A DNA stretch of 64,000 nucleotides from Haliea sp040221975 (GTDB lineage Bacteria > Pseudomonadota > Gammaproteobacteria > Pseudomonadales > Halieaceae), in contig JAVJWR010000026.1 in assembly GCA_040221975.1 (NCBI GenBank), positions 62,001 to 126,000 on the forward strand, in the 5' to 3' direction. Within the stretch, counting starts at the first letter, position 1. Each line of letters starts with the position of its first letter. The notes under the pieces were generated by a model. That model ran no database searches and was not told where the DNA came from. It was given only the letters and a program-made list of their open reading frames with translations. The translations under genes and the position numbers were made by a program. Shown piece by piece: positions 1 to 7,773 of the stretch.

Positions 1-2236
1 CCTGGATGTAGTCGGCGCCACGGTTTTGCACCAGGATGTCCAGCGAGTCGATGGGGAAGATGCCCTGGCTCCAGAGTGAGCCCTCGTAGCTGGAGTAGGC
101 CCCGCGCTCGGCGGCCAGGGCACTGGAGGCTTCGATGGCGAAGTAGCTGATCGCCTCCATGGAGCGGTCGGCAAAAGCCACCGCTGCGTCGGAGCCGTAA
201 GCCAGGTGCTGCTTGTAGAGGGCATCCTGGAAGCCCATCAGGCCCAGGCCCACCGGGCGGTGGCGCAGGTTGGAGCGCTCGGCCTGGGGTACCGAGTAGT
301 AGTTGATGTCGATCACGTTGTCGAGCATCCGCACCGCGGTGCGCACGGTCTTGCGCAGCTTGTCCAGGTTGAGGCTGCCATCCTCGATGTGCTGGGGCAG
401 GTTGATGGAGCCGAGGTTGCAGACCGCGATCTCGTCGTTGCTGGTGTTCAGGGTAATTTCGGTGCACAGGTTGGAGGAGTGCACCACGCCCACGTGCTGC
501 TGCGGCGAGCGCAGGTTGCAGGGATCCTTGAAGGTCATCCAGGGGTGCCCGGTCTCGAACAGCATGGCCAGCATCTTGCGCCACAGGTTCTGGGCACGCA
601 CGGTCTTGTGCAGTTTCAGCTTGCCGCTGCGGGCCTGCTCTTCATAGTACGCATAGCGCTCCTCGAAGGCCCTGCCATAGAGATCGTGCAGGTCCGGGAC
701 ATCGTTGGGCGAGAACAGGGTCCATTCGCCGTCGTCGAATACCCGCTTCATGAACAGGTCCGGGATCCAGTTGGCGGAGTTCATGTCGTGGGTGCGGCGG
801 CGATCATCGCCGGTGTTCTTGCGCAGCTCGACAAATTCCTCGATATCCATGTGCCAGGTCTCCAGGTAGGCACAGACTGCGCCCTTGCGCTTGCCGCCCT
901 GGTTGACCGCCACGGCGGTGTCGTTCACCACCTTGAGGAAGGGCACCACGCCCTGGCTCTTGCCGTTGGTGCCCTTGATGTAGGAGCCGAGTGCCCGCAC
1001 CGGGGTCCAGTCATTGCCGAGGCCGCCGGCAAACTTGGACAGCATGGCATTGTCCTGGATCGCGCCGAAGATGCCGTGCAGGTCATCCGGCACCGTGGTC
1101 AGGTAGCAGGACGACAGCTGCGGGCGCAGGGTGCCGGCGTTGAACAGCGTGGGCGTGGAGCTCATGTAGTCAAACGAAGACAGCAGCTCGTAGAACTCGA
1201 TGGCGCGGGCATCGCGGTCGGCTTCGGTGTTGGCCAGGCCCATGGCGACGCGCATGAAAAACACCTGTGGCAGCTCGATGCGCACGTCATTGCTGTGGAT
1301 GAAGTAGCGGTCGTACAGGGTCTGCAGGCCCAGGTAGCTGAACTGCAGGTCCCGCTCCGGCAGCAGGGCGCGGCCCAGTCGCTCCAGGTCGAACTGCCTG
1401 AGGGCCGGATCCAGCAGTTCCAGCTCGATGCCGCGCTCGACATAGGCGGGCAGGGCTTTGGCGTACAGTTCCGCCATGTCGCCCTGGGTCGCCGATGTGG
1501 CCACACCGAGGAAGTTGAGTGCCTCGGCGCGCAGGTTGTCGCACAGCAGGCGCGCGGCCACGTAGGTGTAGTTGGGCTCCTTCTCGATCATGGTGCGGGC
1601 GGTGATCACCAGCGAGGTGGAGAGCTCGGCGGCGGTGACGCCGTCGTAGAGGTTGCGCAGGGCCTCGTCAATGATCTGGGTGCTGCTGACGTCGGACAGG
1701 CCGGCGCAGGCCTCGGTGACGATGGTGTGCAGGCGCTCCAGGTCCAGCGGTGCGCGGCTGCCATCGAGCTGCACCACAGTGATGTTGCCGGCGGCCTCCT
1801 GGGCGGCCGGGGACAGGGCCTTGCGGGCCGCACGCTTGCGCGCCTGCTCTTCCCGGTAAATCACATAGTCGCGGGCGATCTTGTGTTCGCCGGCACGCAT
1901 CAGGGCCAGCTCGACCTGGTCCTGGATGTCCTCGATGTGCACCGTGCCGCCCGAGGGCATGCGCCGGCGAAAAGTGTTGGCGACCTGGTCGGTGAGCTTG
2001 GCCACGGTCTCGTGGATGCGCGTCGATGCGGCTGCGGTGCCGCCTTCCACGGCGAGAAAGGCCTTGGTGATGGCCACCGAGATCTTGCTCTCCTCGAAGG
2101 GCACCACGGTGCCGTTGCGCTTGATGACCCGCAGCTGGCCGGGTGCGGTGGCGGCAATGCTGCCTGGTACTGGTTGCGCATCGGCGCCGGAACGACCGGA
2201 CTGTGTCCTGCCGGAGGGGGTTATGTCTGTTTGCAT
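1..2236 (-). CDS. nrdA: Ribonucleoside-diphosphate reductase alpha subunit (class Ia), 3' end outside window
   Basis: Reduces ribonucleoside diphosphates to deoxyribonucleotides in the cytosol together with a NrdB radical subunit. 745 codons are visible; the C-terminus with the shuttle cysteines lies beyond the left edge. Two consecutive ATP-cone domains are visible (about residues 34-135 and 150-240), then the catalytic barrel. Active-site residues are Cys377 (SSCYLT), the Asn589/Cys591/Glu593 triad (NLCTE) and Cys606 (VCNLGSINL). The start ATG has a GGAG ribosome site 6 bp upstream. Two ATP-cones, as in pseudomonad NrdA, make the protein longer than the E. coli form (about 760 aa). Identification is secure; the three-residue triad is diagnostic. 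Confidence 0.96.
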   Translation of the reverse strand, partial: MQTDITPSGRTQSGRSGADAQPVPGSIAATAPGQLRVIKRNGTVVPFEESKISVAITKAFLAVEGGTAAASTRIHETVAKLTDQVANTFRRRMPSGGTVHIEDIQDQVELALMRAGEHKIARDYVIYREEQARKRAARKALSPAAQEAAGNITVVQLDGSRAPLDLERLHTIVTEACAGLSDVSSTQIIDEALRNLYDGVTAAELSTSLVITARTMIEKEPNYTYVAARLLCDNLRAEALNFLGVATSATQGDMAELYAKALPAYVERGIELELLDPALRQFDLERLGRALLPERDLQFSYLGLQTLYDRYFIHSNDVRIELPQVFFMRVAMGLANTEADRDARAIEFYELLSSFDYMSSTPTLFNAGTLRPQLSSCYLTTVPDDLHGIFGAIQDNAMLSKFAGGLGNDWTPVRALGSYIKGTNGKSQGVVPFLKVVNDTAVAVNQGGKRKGAVCAYLETWHMDIEEFVELRKNTGDDRRRTHDMNSANWIPDLFMKRVFDDGEWTLFSPNDVPDLHDLYGRAFEERYAYYEEQARSGKLKLHKTVRAQNLWRKMLAMLFETGHPWMTFKDPCNLRSPQQHVGVVHSSNLCTEITLNTSNDEIAVCNLGSINLPQHIEDGSLNLDKLRKTVRTAVRMLDNVIDINYYSVPQAERSNLRHRPVGLGLMGFQDALYKQHLAYGSDAAVAFADRSMEAISYFAIEASSALAAERGAYSSYEGSLWSQGIFPIDSLDILVQNRGADYIQ

Positions 2237-2280
2237 GGCAACTCCAAATAGGGTGGCGCTGGAGGCATTATTGTTGTCGA

Positions 2281-2328
2281 ACCCCATATGTTGGGGTGAA
2301 CACCGTGAGCGTACACAAGATAATGCGA
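2281..2328 (-). promoter_or_regulatory. Tandem NrdR boxes upstream of nrdA
   Basis: Two 16-bp sites, ACCCCATATGTTGGGG (2281-2296) and ACACAAGATAATGCGA (2313-2328), both fit the NrdR box pattern acaCwAtATaTwGtgt. Their starts are 32 bp apart, about three helical turns, which is the usual spacing of NrdR box pairs. They lie 45-92 bp upstream of the nrdA start, where a repressor would block the promoter. No clear -35/-10 pair was assigned. Confidence 0.8.
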
Positions 2329-2481
2329 CGGGGGTGGCAATGCAAGGCCGCAAGGCTGGGTTTAAGTTGTGGATAAGGTGTTGGTGAAAAGGTAGGTCTG
2401 TGCCCACTTACCCCAGAGGCCGCGACAGAGTTGGACCGGTCTCGGGAGGTGGGCCATGAGGGGGGGGCTCCCGGGTGCATC

Positions 2482-2494
2482 GAATAATTTATTC
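2482..2494. other. AT-rich palindrome in the argF-nrdA gap
   Basis: GAATAATTTATTC is a 6-bp inverted repeat with one central base. It stands out in a GC-rich gap of about 290 bp between the argF stop and the nrdA start. It resembles an ArgR half-operator pair (TGAAT...ATTCA) but lacks the outer T/A bases, and it lies downstream of argF rather than upstream of argD. It could equally be an upstream site for nrdA. Apart from this palindrome, the NrdR boxes and an 8-G run at 2461-2467, nothing else is seen in the gap. Confidence 0.3.
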
Positions 2495-2525
2495 TAAGAA
2501 TCCGGGACGCTAGATGCCGTGGTTA

Positions 2526-3437
2526 TTAGTGCCCCTGCAGCAGGAATTCCAGCAAGGCTTTCTGCGCGTGCAGCCGGTTTTCCGCCTCGTCCCAGATGAC
2601 CGTGTCGGCCGCGTCCATCAGGCCGGCGCTGATCTCCTCGCCGCGGTGGGCGGGAAGGCAGTGCATGTAGAGGGCATCGCTGGCCGCATGCGCCAGCAGC
2701 GCTTCGTTCACCTGGTAGGGAGCGAACTGGCGCGCGCGGGTTTTCTGTTCCGCCTCCTGGCCCATGGACGCCCAGACGTCGGTGACCACCAGGTCTGCCC
2801 CGCGCACGGCTGCCAGCGGGTCGTGGCTGAGCTGCACCCGGTCGCGATTGGCCGCCAGCAGCTCCGGCCTGGGTTCGAAACCGGGCGGGCAGGCAATGTG
2901 CAGCTGGAAGTCGAACTGGCGGGCGGCGTTGATGTAGGACTGACACATGTTGTTGCCGTCCCCGACCCAGCAGGCGGTCTTGCCCGCCACCGGACCGCGG
3001 TGCTCGGTCCAGGTCTGCATGTCCGCCAGCAGCTGGCAGGGATGGAAGTCGTCGGTGAGCGCGTTGATTACCGGCACCGAGGAATGCTCGGCAAAGCGCT
3101 CGACAATATCGTGGCCAAAGGTCCGGATCATCACGATGTCGACCATGGAGGAGATCACCCGGGCGCTGTCCTCGATCGGCTCGCCGCGGCCGAGCTGGGT
3201 GTCCTGCGGGGACAGGAACATGGCGTGCCCGCCCAGCTGGGCCATGCCGGCTTCGAAGGACACCCGTGTGCGGGTGGAGGACTTGGCGAAAATCATCCCC
3301 AGCACCTTGCCCTGGAAGCGGCGCTGGTTCTGGCCTTCGCGGTGTGCGCGCTTCATTTCCGAAGCCCGTGCGATCAGCCCCTGCAGCTCGGCCGGAGTGA
3401 AATCGAGAAGAGTGAGAAAGTGCCGGGGTGAAGCCAT
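2526..3437 (-). CDS. argF: Ornithine carbamoyltransferase (anabolic)
   Basis: Transfers the carbamoyl group from carbamoyl phosphate to ornithine to give citrulline in arginine synthesis. It is 303 aa, the usual length for this family. The carbamoyl-phosphate motif STRTR is at about residues 53-57, HPCQ is near 131, and the ornithine-side motif HCLPAHRGEE is near 260. The gene follows argD by 30 bp on the same strand and so probably shares its promoter. Two TAA codons in tandem end the frame. The HCLP motif separates it from aspartate carbamoyltransferase. Confidence 0.96.
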   Translation of the reverse strand: MASPRHFLTLLDFTPAELQGLIARASEMKRAHREGQNQRRFQGKVLGMIFAKSSTRTRVSFEAGMAQLGGHAMFLSPQDTQLGRGEPIEDSARVISSMVDIVMIRTFGHDIVERFAEHSSVPVINALTDDFHPCQLLADMQTWTEHRGPVAGKTACWVGDGNNMCQSYINAARQFDFQLHIACPPGFEPRPELLAANRDRVQLSHDPLAAVRGADLVVTDVWASMGQEAEQKTRARQFAPYQVNEALLAHAASDALYMHCLPAHRGEEISAGLMDAADTVIWDEAENRLHAQKALLEFLLQGH

Positions 3438-3467
3438 GGGATGTTCCTGCGGAAAAGTGCCGGGACC

Positions 3468-4634
3468 TCAGTCGAAGTCCCGGATCAGGGTTACAAGGCC
3501 TGCGGCCAGTTCGTCGAGCTCCGCATCGCTGCAGATCAGTGGTGGCAGCAGGCGGATGGTGTGGCCGGCGGTGACGTTGATCAGCAGTCCCGCCGCCAGA
3601 GCCCGGGCCACCAGCTCGCCGCAGTCGCGGTGCAGCTGCACGCCGAGCATCAGGCCGCGGCCGCGGATTTCCACCAGCCCCGGGTAGTCCGCGAGGCCGT
3701 CCTGCAGGTGCTGGCGCAGTCGGGCACCGGCGGCGGTGGCGCGCGCCGCGAGTTGCTCGTTGACGACCGTGTTGACGACTGCCAGGCCCGCAGCACAGGC
3801 CAGCGGGTTGCCGCCGTAGGTGGAGCCGTGGTTGCCAGCGGTGAAAACCGTTGCCGCGGGGCCCCGCGCCAGGCAGGCGCCAATCGGGACGCCGTTGCCC
3901 AGGCCCTTGGCGGTGGTGATCACGTCTGCCACCACGCCCATGCCCTGGCAGGCGAAGTAGTCTCCGGCCCGCCCGTTGCCGCACTGCACCTCATCCAGCA
4001 TCAGCAGCCACTGCTGCTGGTCGCAGAGTGCGCGCAGGCCCTGCATGAACTCCGGCTCCGCCTCCCGGATTCCGCCCTCGCCCTGGATGGGCTCGACCAG
4101 CACCGCGACCACATCGGGATTGTTGGCCGCGATCTGCCGCACCGCCTCCAGGTCGTTCAGGGGGGCGCGGGTGAAGCCGCTGACCAGAGGCTCGAACCCG
4201 GCCTGGATCTTGCGGTTGCCGGTGGCGCTCAGGGTGGCCAGGGTGCGGCCGTGGAAGGCATTCTCGAATACGATGACGGTGGGCTTGTCGATGCTGCGCT
4301 GGTGGCCGTAGAGCCGCGCCAGCTTGATCGCGGCCTCGTTGGCCTCGGCGCCGGAATTGCAGAAAAACGCCGTCTCCATGCCGGACACCGCGGTAAGCGC
4401 AGTCGCCAGTTCTTCCTGGGCGGCGATGTGGTACAGGTTGGAGGTATGCAGCAGGCGCCCGGACTGTTCGCGGATCGCCGCGGTCACCGCCGGATGGGCG
4501 TGGCCCAGGTTGGTCACACTGATGCCGCAGAGCGCGTCGAGGTAGCGACGACCGTCGGTGTCGAACAGGTAGACGCCCTCGCCGTGACTGAAGGTCACGG
4601 GTAGCCTGGCATAGGTTTGCATCAATGCGGACAC
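3468..4634 (-). CDS. argD: Acetylornithine/succinyldiaminopimelate aminotransferase (PLP)
   Basis: Class-III PLP aminotransferase that forms N-acetylornithine in arginine synthesis and often also serves the lysine pathway. It shows NSGAEANEAAIK, FHGRTLATL, the PLP motif LDEVQCGNGR and the catalytic Lys in TTAKGLGNG. The GTG at 4634 is chosen as start because GGGAGAG lies 7 bp upstream; an in-frame ATG at 4622 is the alternative. The frame is open farther upstream to 4802, into the insertion sequence, but that stretch holds the promoter and a hairpin and is not coding. It is the first gene of argD-argF. Confidence 0.92.
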   Translation of the reverse strand: MSALMQTYARLPVTFSHGEGVYLFDTDGRRYLDALCGISVTNLGHAHPAVTAAIREQSGRLLHTSNLYHIAAQEELATALTAVSGMETAFFCNSGAEANEAAIKLARLYGHQRSIDKPTVIVFENAFHGRTLATLSATGNRKIQAGFEPLVSGFTRAPLNDLEAVRQIAANNPDVVAVLVEPIQGEGGIREAEPEFMQGLRALCDQQQWLLMLDEVQCGNGRAGDYFACQGMGVVADVITTAKGLGNGVPIGACLARGPAATVFTAGNHGSTYGGNPLACAAGLAVVNTVVNEQLAARATAAGARLRQHLQDGLADYPGLVEIRGRGLMLGVQLHRDCGELVARALAAGLLINVTAGHTIRLLPPLICSDAELDELAAGLVTLIRDFD

Positions 4635-4683
4635 CGGTACGCTCTCCCTGGTGCAACAGCCCGGATAGCGGGCCCTGAAACGC

Positions 4684-4705
4684 AAAAAGGCAGCGCAAGC
4701 TGCCT
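4684..4705 (-). terminator. Terminator-like hairpin in the argD leader
   Basis: In the argD sense direction a 7-bp stem (AGGCAGC / GCTGCCT) with a TTGC loop is followed by five T. It sits between the argD -10 and the start codon, so it is not an end-of-gene terminator. Transcription from the predicted promoter would start only about 6 nt before the stem, which is short for intrinsic termination. It could instead insulate argD from read-through out of the insertion sequence, attenuate, or protect the 5' end. Confidence 0.5.
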
Positions 4706-4717
4706 GGTGGACCTTGG

Positions 4718-4746
4718 ATAATAGCGGCATCTCTGGCGCTTGGCAA
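4718..4746 (-). promoter_or_regulatory. Predicted sigma70 promoter of argD-argF
   Basis: On the minus strand TTGCCA (4746-4741) and TATTAT (4723-4718) are separated by exactly 17 bp. The first base of the -35 is the first base of the insertion-sequence target duplication. The core promoter therefore survives the insertion but everything upstream of it is now IS sequence. Confidence 0.7.
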
Positions 4747-4762
4747 TCTGCGCTGCGAGGCC
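4746..4762. repeat. Left copy of the IS target-site duplication
   Basis: ATCTGCGCTGCGAGGCC is repeated exactly at 6136-6152. The bases on both outer sides differ, so the direct repeat is 17 bp at most. It is 16 bp if the terminal base A/T at 6136 is counted as the IS end. Confidence 0.9.
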
Positions 4763-6135
4763 TGTTGGTAGCAAATAGATCTGTCCGGTTTTTATAGCAC
4801 ATGAGTTGTCCGCTTTTGGTTAGCCCCGGGGGGGGCCAGGCCGCGAAGCGGGTTACGCGGCTTTCTTCTTGCCTCTCTGGGCCAGGTTTGTCTCAGTGAC
4901 AGCATCCTCAAGCAGGACCCCGTGGGCATCATAGCGAGCCAGACAGCGAGGCCCATGGAAGATAGATAGGGTGCCGTCTGGATACTCGTGAACCGAGACC
5001 TTGACCTTCACAAAGTGACAGCGGTGCCGGTGCGCGGGAATCTGCAGCGTCTGTCCCTTCCAAGCAACGCAGTTGTCCGATCGGACCGTGCGCGGTTCAT
5101 GAATACACAGAATTTCTTTGAGATCGACCCCCAACAACGGCACAAAGGCACTGCCCGTCTCCGGTGCCGGCACCGTAAATCGCTCATTGAAACGGGGCCA
5201 GAAGCGTTCCTTCAGAAACCGGTTCGCCGCAGACATCTCGGTAATGCCGGCCAGGGCCAGCTCCTGCGGTAAGCGCCCCTGCAGTGTCCCGAACAAACGC
5301 TCACTTCGCCCCCTGGCCTGCGGCGAATAGGAGGGAATCATGTCGATGCCCAACTGCGCCATGGCTCGTCCGAACTGGGTCTGTCGGGTTTTGTCCACAG
5401 GGCCACCTTCCTTCGGGGTATGCCAGTAGTGAGAGCCCCGATCACTGTAAAAGCTGGAGAATAGCCCCTTGGTCTCCAAGGTCTCCATGACGCCCTGAAG
5501 GCTGGATAACGTGCCCTCTTGATCCACAAAGAACCCTGAATAGACCGTGCTGGTCGCGTCATCCATGGTGACAATCAGGTCCCAGACCTGGCCTGGTACC
5601 CAGGCATGCGTGGAGCCGTCCTGGTGGATCATCATGCCCTCCAGGGGCTTGCGGGGACGCTCCTGGCGGTGAGGGCCCTTCTGCTTGCCCCGTTTGACAA
5701 GCTGGGCGGACTGTAGTGTCTTCTTGACCCAGGTGTAAGAGCGATGCCCTGCGTGGTCGTCGCGGTAGCGTTCGTAGAAGTGCTGCACGTTCCACCCTTC
5801 GTACGTGGTTCTGTACAGCGCCTCCAATCTCACCACCTCATCGACGGGTGCCCTGCGGTGGGACACTTCCTCAATGCGGCGATCTAGCAGGCCCTCCATC
5901 CCAGCCTCCTCGTAGCGGTCAATGTAACGCCGGAATGTTCGTTCACAGACCCCCAGCAACTGGGCGGCCTCCTCTTGGGTCAGGCGACGATCCTGCCAAC
6001 TCGTATAAGCTTCTTCGAAGCGCATAATCCGTATCTCCTGTAGCACCTGTGACCGGTTCATGCAGCTCATTCCTTCGCTGGATAGAACCGGACAGTTTAT
6101 GTGCTATGAGACCGGACAGATTATGTGTCACTAAC
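4763..6135 (-). mobile_element. Complete insertion sequence, IS1202-like (old ISNCY group), about 1373 bp
   Basis: The element carries one DDE transposase gene and is flanked by a 16-17 bp direct repeat. Its ends are imperfect inverted repeats of about 50 bp with the same order of blocks: GTTRGT at the tip, ATCTGTCCGG (4779-4788; complement at 6112-6121), ATAGCACAT (4794-4802; complement 6099-6107), then a second TGTCCG copy (4807-4812; complement 6088-6094). The repeated TGTCCGG blocks look like twin transposase-binding sites. Long target duplications are known in the IS1202 group. Intact ends, matching duplications and an open transposase suggest a recent insertion. Confidence 0.88.
4853..6025 (-). 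CDS. IS1202/ISNCY-type transposase
   Basis: 390-aa transposase with an N-terminal helix-turn-helix (LTQEEAAQLLGVCERTFRRY, about residues 16-35) and an rve/RNase H-fold catalytic core in the middle. Candidate acidic residues are the Asp of VTMDDATS, the Asp of YSDRGSHY and the Glu of RGRSERLFGT. The ATG at 6025 is chosen because AGGAGA lies 8 bp upstream; ATGs at 6061 and 6070 lack such a site. No frameshift or internal stop is seen, so it may be active. Assignment to the family rests on this domain order and on the long target duplication. Confidence 0.88.
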   Translation of the reverse strand: MRFEEAYTSWQDRRLTQEEAAQLLGVCERTFRRYIDRYEEAGMEGLLDRRIEEVSHRRAPVDEVVRLEALYRTTYEGWNVQHFYERYRDDHAGHRSYTWVKKTLQSAQLVKRGKQKGPHRQERPRKPLEGMMIHQDGSTHAWVPGQVWDLIVTMDDATSTVYSGFFVDQEGTLSSLQGVMETLETKGLFSSFYSDRGSHYWHTPKEGGPVDKTRQTQFGRAMAQLGIDMIPSYSPQARGRSERLFGTLQGRLPQELALAGITEMSAANRFLKERFWPRFNERFTVPAPETGSAFVPLLGVDLKEILCIHEPRTVRSDNCVAWKGQTLQIPAHRHRCHFVKVKVSVHEYPDGTLSIFHGPRCLARYDAHGVLLEDAVTETNLAQRGKKKAA

Positions 6136-6152
6136 ATCTGCGCTGCGAGGCC
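6136..6152. repeat. Right copy of the IS target-site duplication
   Basis: Exact copy of 4746-4762. The pre-insertion sequence can be restored by joining 4762 to 6153, which places the C69 peptidase gene and argD back to back as divergent neighbours. Confidence 0.9.
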
Positions 6153-6237
6153 CGGACCGGGGGTCGCGCTGACCCGCACCCGGTGGATAGGGTAGAATGG
6201 GTGCGGTGAAGACCCATCCTCAACCGGAGCCTGCACC

Positions 6238-7773
6238 TTGATTCGATCCGTTCCCTGCCTGCTCATCCTGCTTGCGACCATCACTGCCACTGACGCGAAC
6301 GCCAGTTATGGCTACTACGTGGGCAAGAACCTGACCGCGGACGGCAGCGTGCTACTGGGCGGCACCGGCGAGGAGCCGTCCAGTCACTGGCTGGATATCG
6401 TCCCGCGGCGAAGCCACGCCGCCGATGCCACGATCACCGTCGGCGCAACAGCGTCGGCTTCGCTGCCGGCGCAGTTGAGCGAAATTCCGCAGGTTCGCGA
6501 GACCTTTCGCTACATCACCATGAACTACACGAGCTACGCCGGCTTTCCCGCGCCCCTCACCAATGGCGGCCTCAATGAACACCAGGTCGCCATTCGCGAT
6601 ATCTGGTCGCCGTCGCGGCCGGAACTGGTAGAGATGACGCCGCCAGGCCAGACCGGGCCCAACTACAGCGATCTGGCGCGGATTGCGCTGGAACGCGCCG
6701 AGACGGCACGGCAGGCGGTGGCAATTATCGGCGCCCTGATCGACAGGCACGGCTACACCACCTACGGCGGCAACTCGCACCTGATCGCCGATGCGAACGA
6801 GGGCTGGGTGATGCTGCAATTCGCCGGCGGGCAGGGGCTCTGGGTGGCGGAGCGGCTGGGTCCCGATGACGTCCGGGTCAGTTACCCCGGCTACATCGGT
6901 AACGTTCCGGCGGACTATCGCGACAATGATGACTGGATGGGGTCACCCAACCTCATCGCTTTCGCTGTCGAGCAGGGCTGGTATGCACCGGACTCCGGTC
7001 GGCCCTTTGACGTCGACGAAGTCTACGGCCTTGGCGGGGGCATGCGTCATCCGGGCACCAAGTACGTGTCGCCGCGGATGATCGAGGAGGAGCTGCGGGC
7101 GCTGGCGCCGGTGACCGTCGGGGAAATGATGGCCATGGTCCGCGATCCGCGGATTGCCGATGATCACGCCGGCTACGGCCAGGTGGCACATCTGCGCGCC
7201 GACCTGCCCCATCCGGACCTGGGGCTGCTCTGGGTCGCCCCTACCGGGTCGGTGACGGCCCCCTTTGTACCCTGGTGGACTGGCACCCTGGAGGTGCCCC
7301 CGGAGTACGGCCAGCACCGTTATCTGACCGAGGGTTCGGGACCGAACTTCATCAACCCGGACTTCCAGTTGCGTGAGGCCACGGAGTTCGCCGGCCGGGT
7401 GTTCAAGCGCCTGCTGTACTACACCTGTGCCTTCCCTGAAGAACAGCTCGAGCGTGTTCAGGGTACCTTGACAGCATTCGAGGACACCATCCGCGCGGGC
7501 CTGCCCGCTGTCGAACGCGCGGCTGCCCTCGCCTATGCTGCCGGCGAGCCCGATATCGCCCGGGCAATTCTCACCCGGGAAAGCCACGCTCGTGCGGCCG
7601 AGGCCCTGGCCATCGGCCGCGACCTGGTGGCCGGCATCGGCACCGAGGTGCGGCTGCGGCACGGCATTCCACCGGCACCACCGGCGGGCACCATCAATGA
7701 TGGCGGTGACACGGTCAGTTGTCTGGTCGGCGCCGATCCCGATCGGGTGCCATCGAGTCGAGTGGCAGATTGA
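6238..7773 (+). CDS. Secreted peptidase family C69-like protein, Ser in place of the nucleophilic Cys (paralogue A)
   Basis: 511 aa with a signal peptide (about 1-22, ending ANA) and then a mature N-terminus SYGYYVGKNLTADGS. This aligns with the C69 dipeptidase start C(T)xxLVGKxASxDGS, in which the N-terminal Cys is the Ntn nucleophile. Here that position is Ser23. C69 (PepD) enzymes cleave dipeptides, so a periplasmic amidase or peptidase role is inferred. Start TTG with GGAG 8 bp upstream. The gene overlaps the downstream sulfotransferase by 1 bp and closely resembles the protein at 9488-10999. A TAGAAT (6193-6198) could be its -10. The IS sits about 100 bp upstream. Confidence 0.8.
   Translation: MIRSVPCLLILLATITATDANASYGYYVGKNLTADGSVLLGGTGEEPSSHWLDIVPRRSHAADATITVGATASASLPAQLSEIPQVRETFRYITMNYTSYAGFPAPLTNGGLNEHQVAIRDIWSPSRPELVEMTPPGQTGPNYSDLARIALERAETARQAVAIIGALIDRHGYTTYGGNSHLIADANEGWVMLQFAGGQGLWVAERLGPDDVRVSYPGYIGNVPADYRDNDDWMGSPNLIAFAVEQGWYAPDSGRPFDVDEVYGLGGGMRHPGTKYVSPRMIEEELRALAPVTVGEMMAMVRDPRIADDHAGYGQVAHLRADLPHPDLGLLWVAPTGSVTAPFVPWWTGTLEVPPEYGQHRYLTEGSGPNFINPDFQLREATEFAGRVFKRLLYYTCAFPEEQLERVQGTLTAFEDTIRAGLPAVERAAALAYAAGEPDIARAILTRESHARAAEALAIGRDLVAGIGTEVRLRHGIPPAPPAGTINDGGDTVSCLVGADPDRVPSSRVAD

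Noticed and set aside
206..2251. 681-aa open frame on the + strand
   Set aside because: It is the antisense of nrdA, whose active-site motifs are all intact on the minus strand. High GC keeps antisense frames open.
2494..3984. 496-aa open frame on the minus strand across argF and argD
   Set aside because: Shadow of both genes in another frame; Arg/Gly/Pro-rich with no family motif.
4735..4762. Xer/dif-like target beside the IS1202-type element
   Set aside because: Some relatives of this IS group insert next to such sites, but no XerC/XerD arm pair is visible in the flanks.
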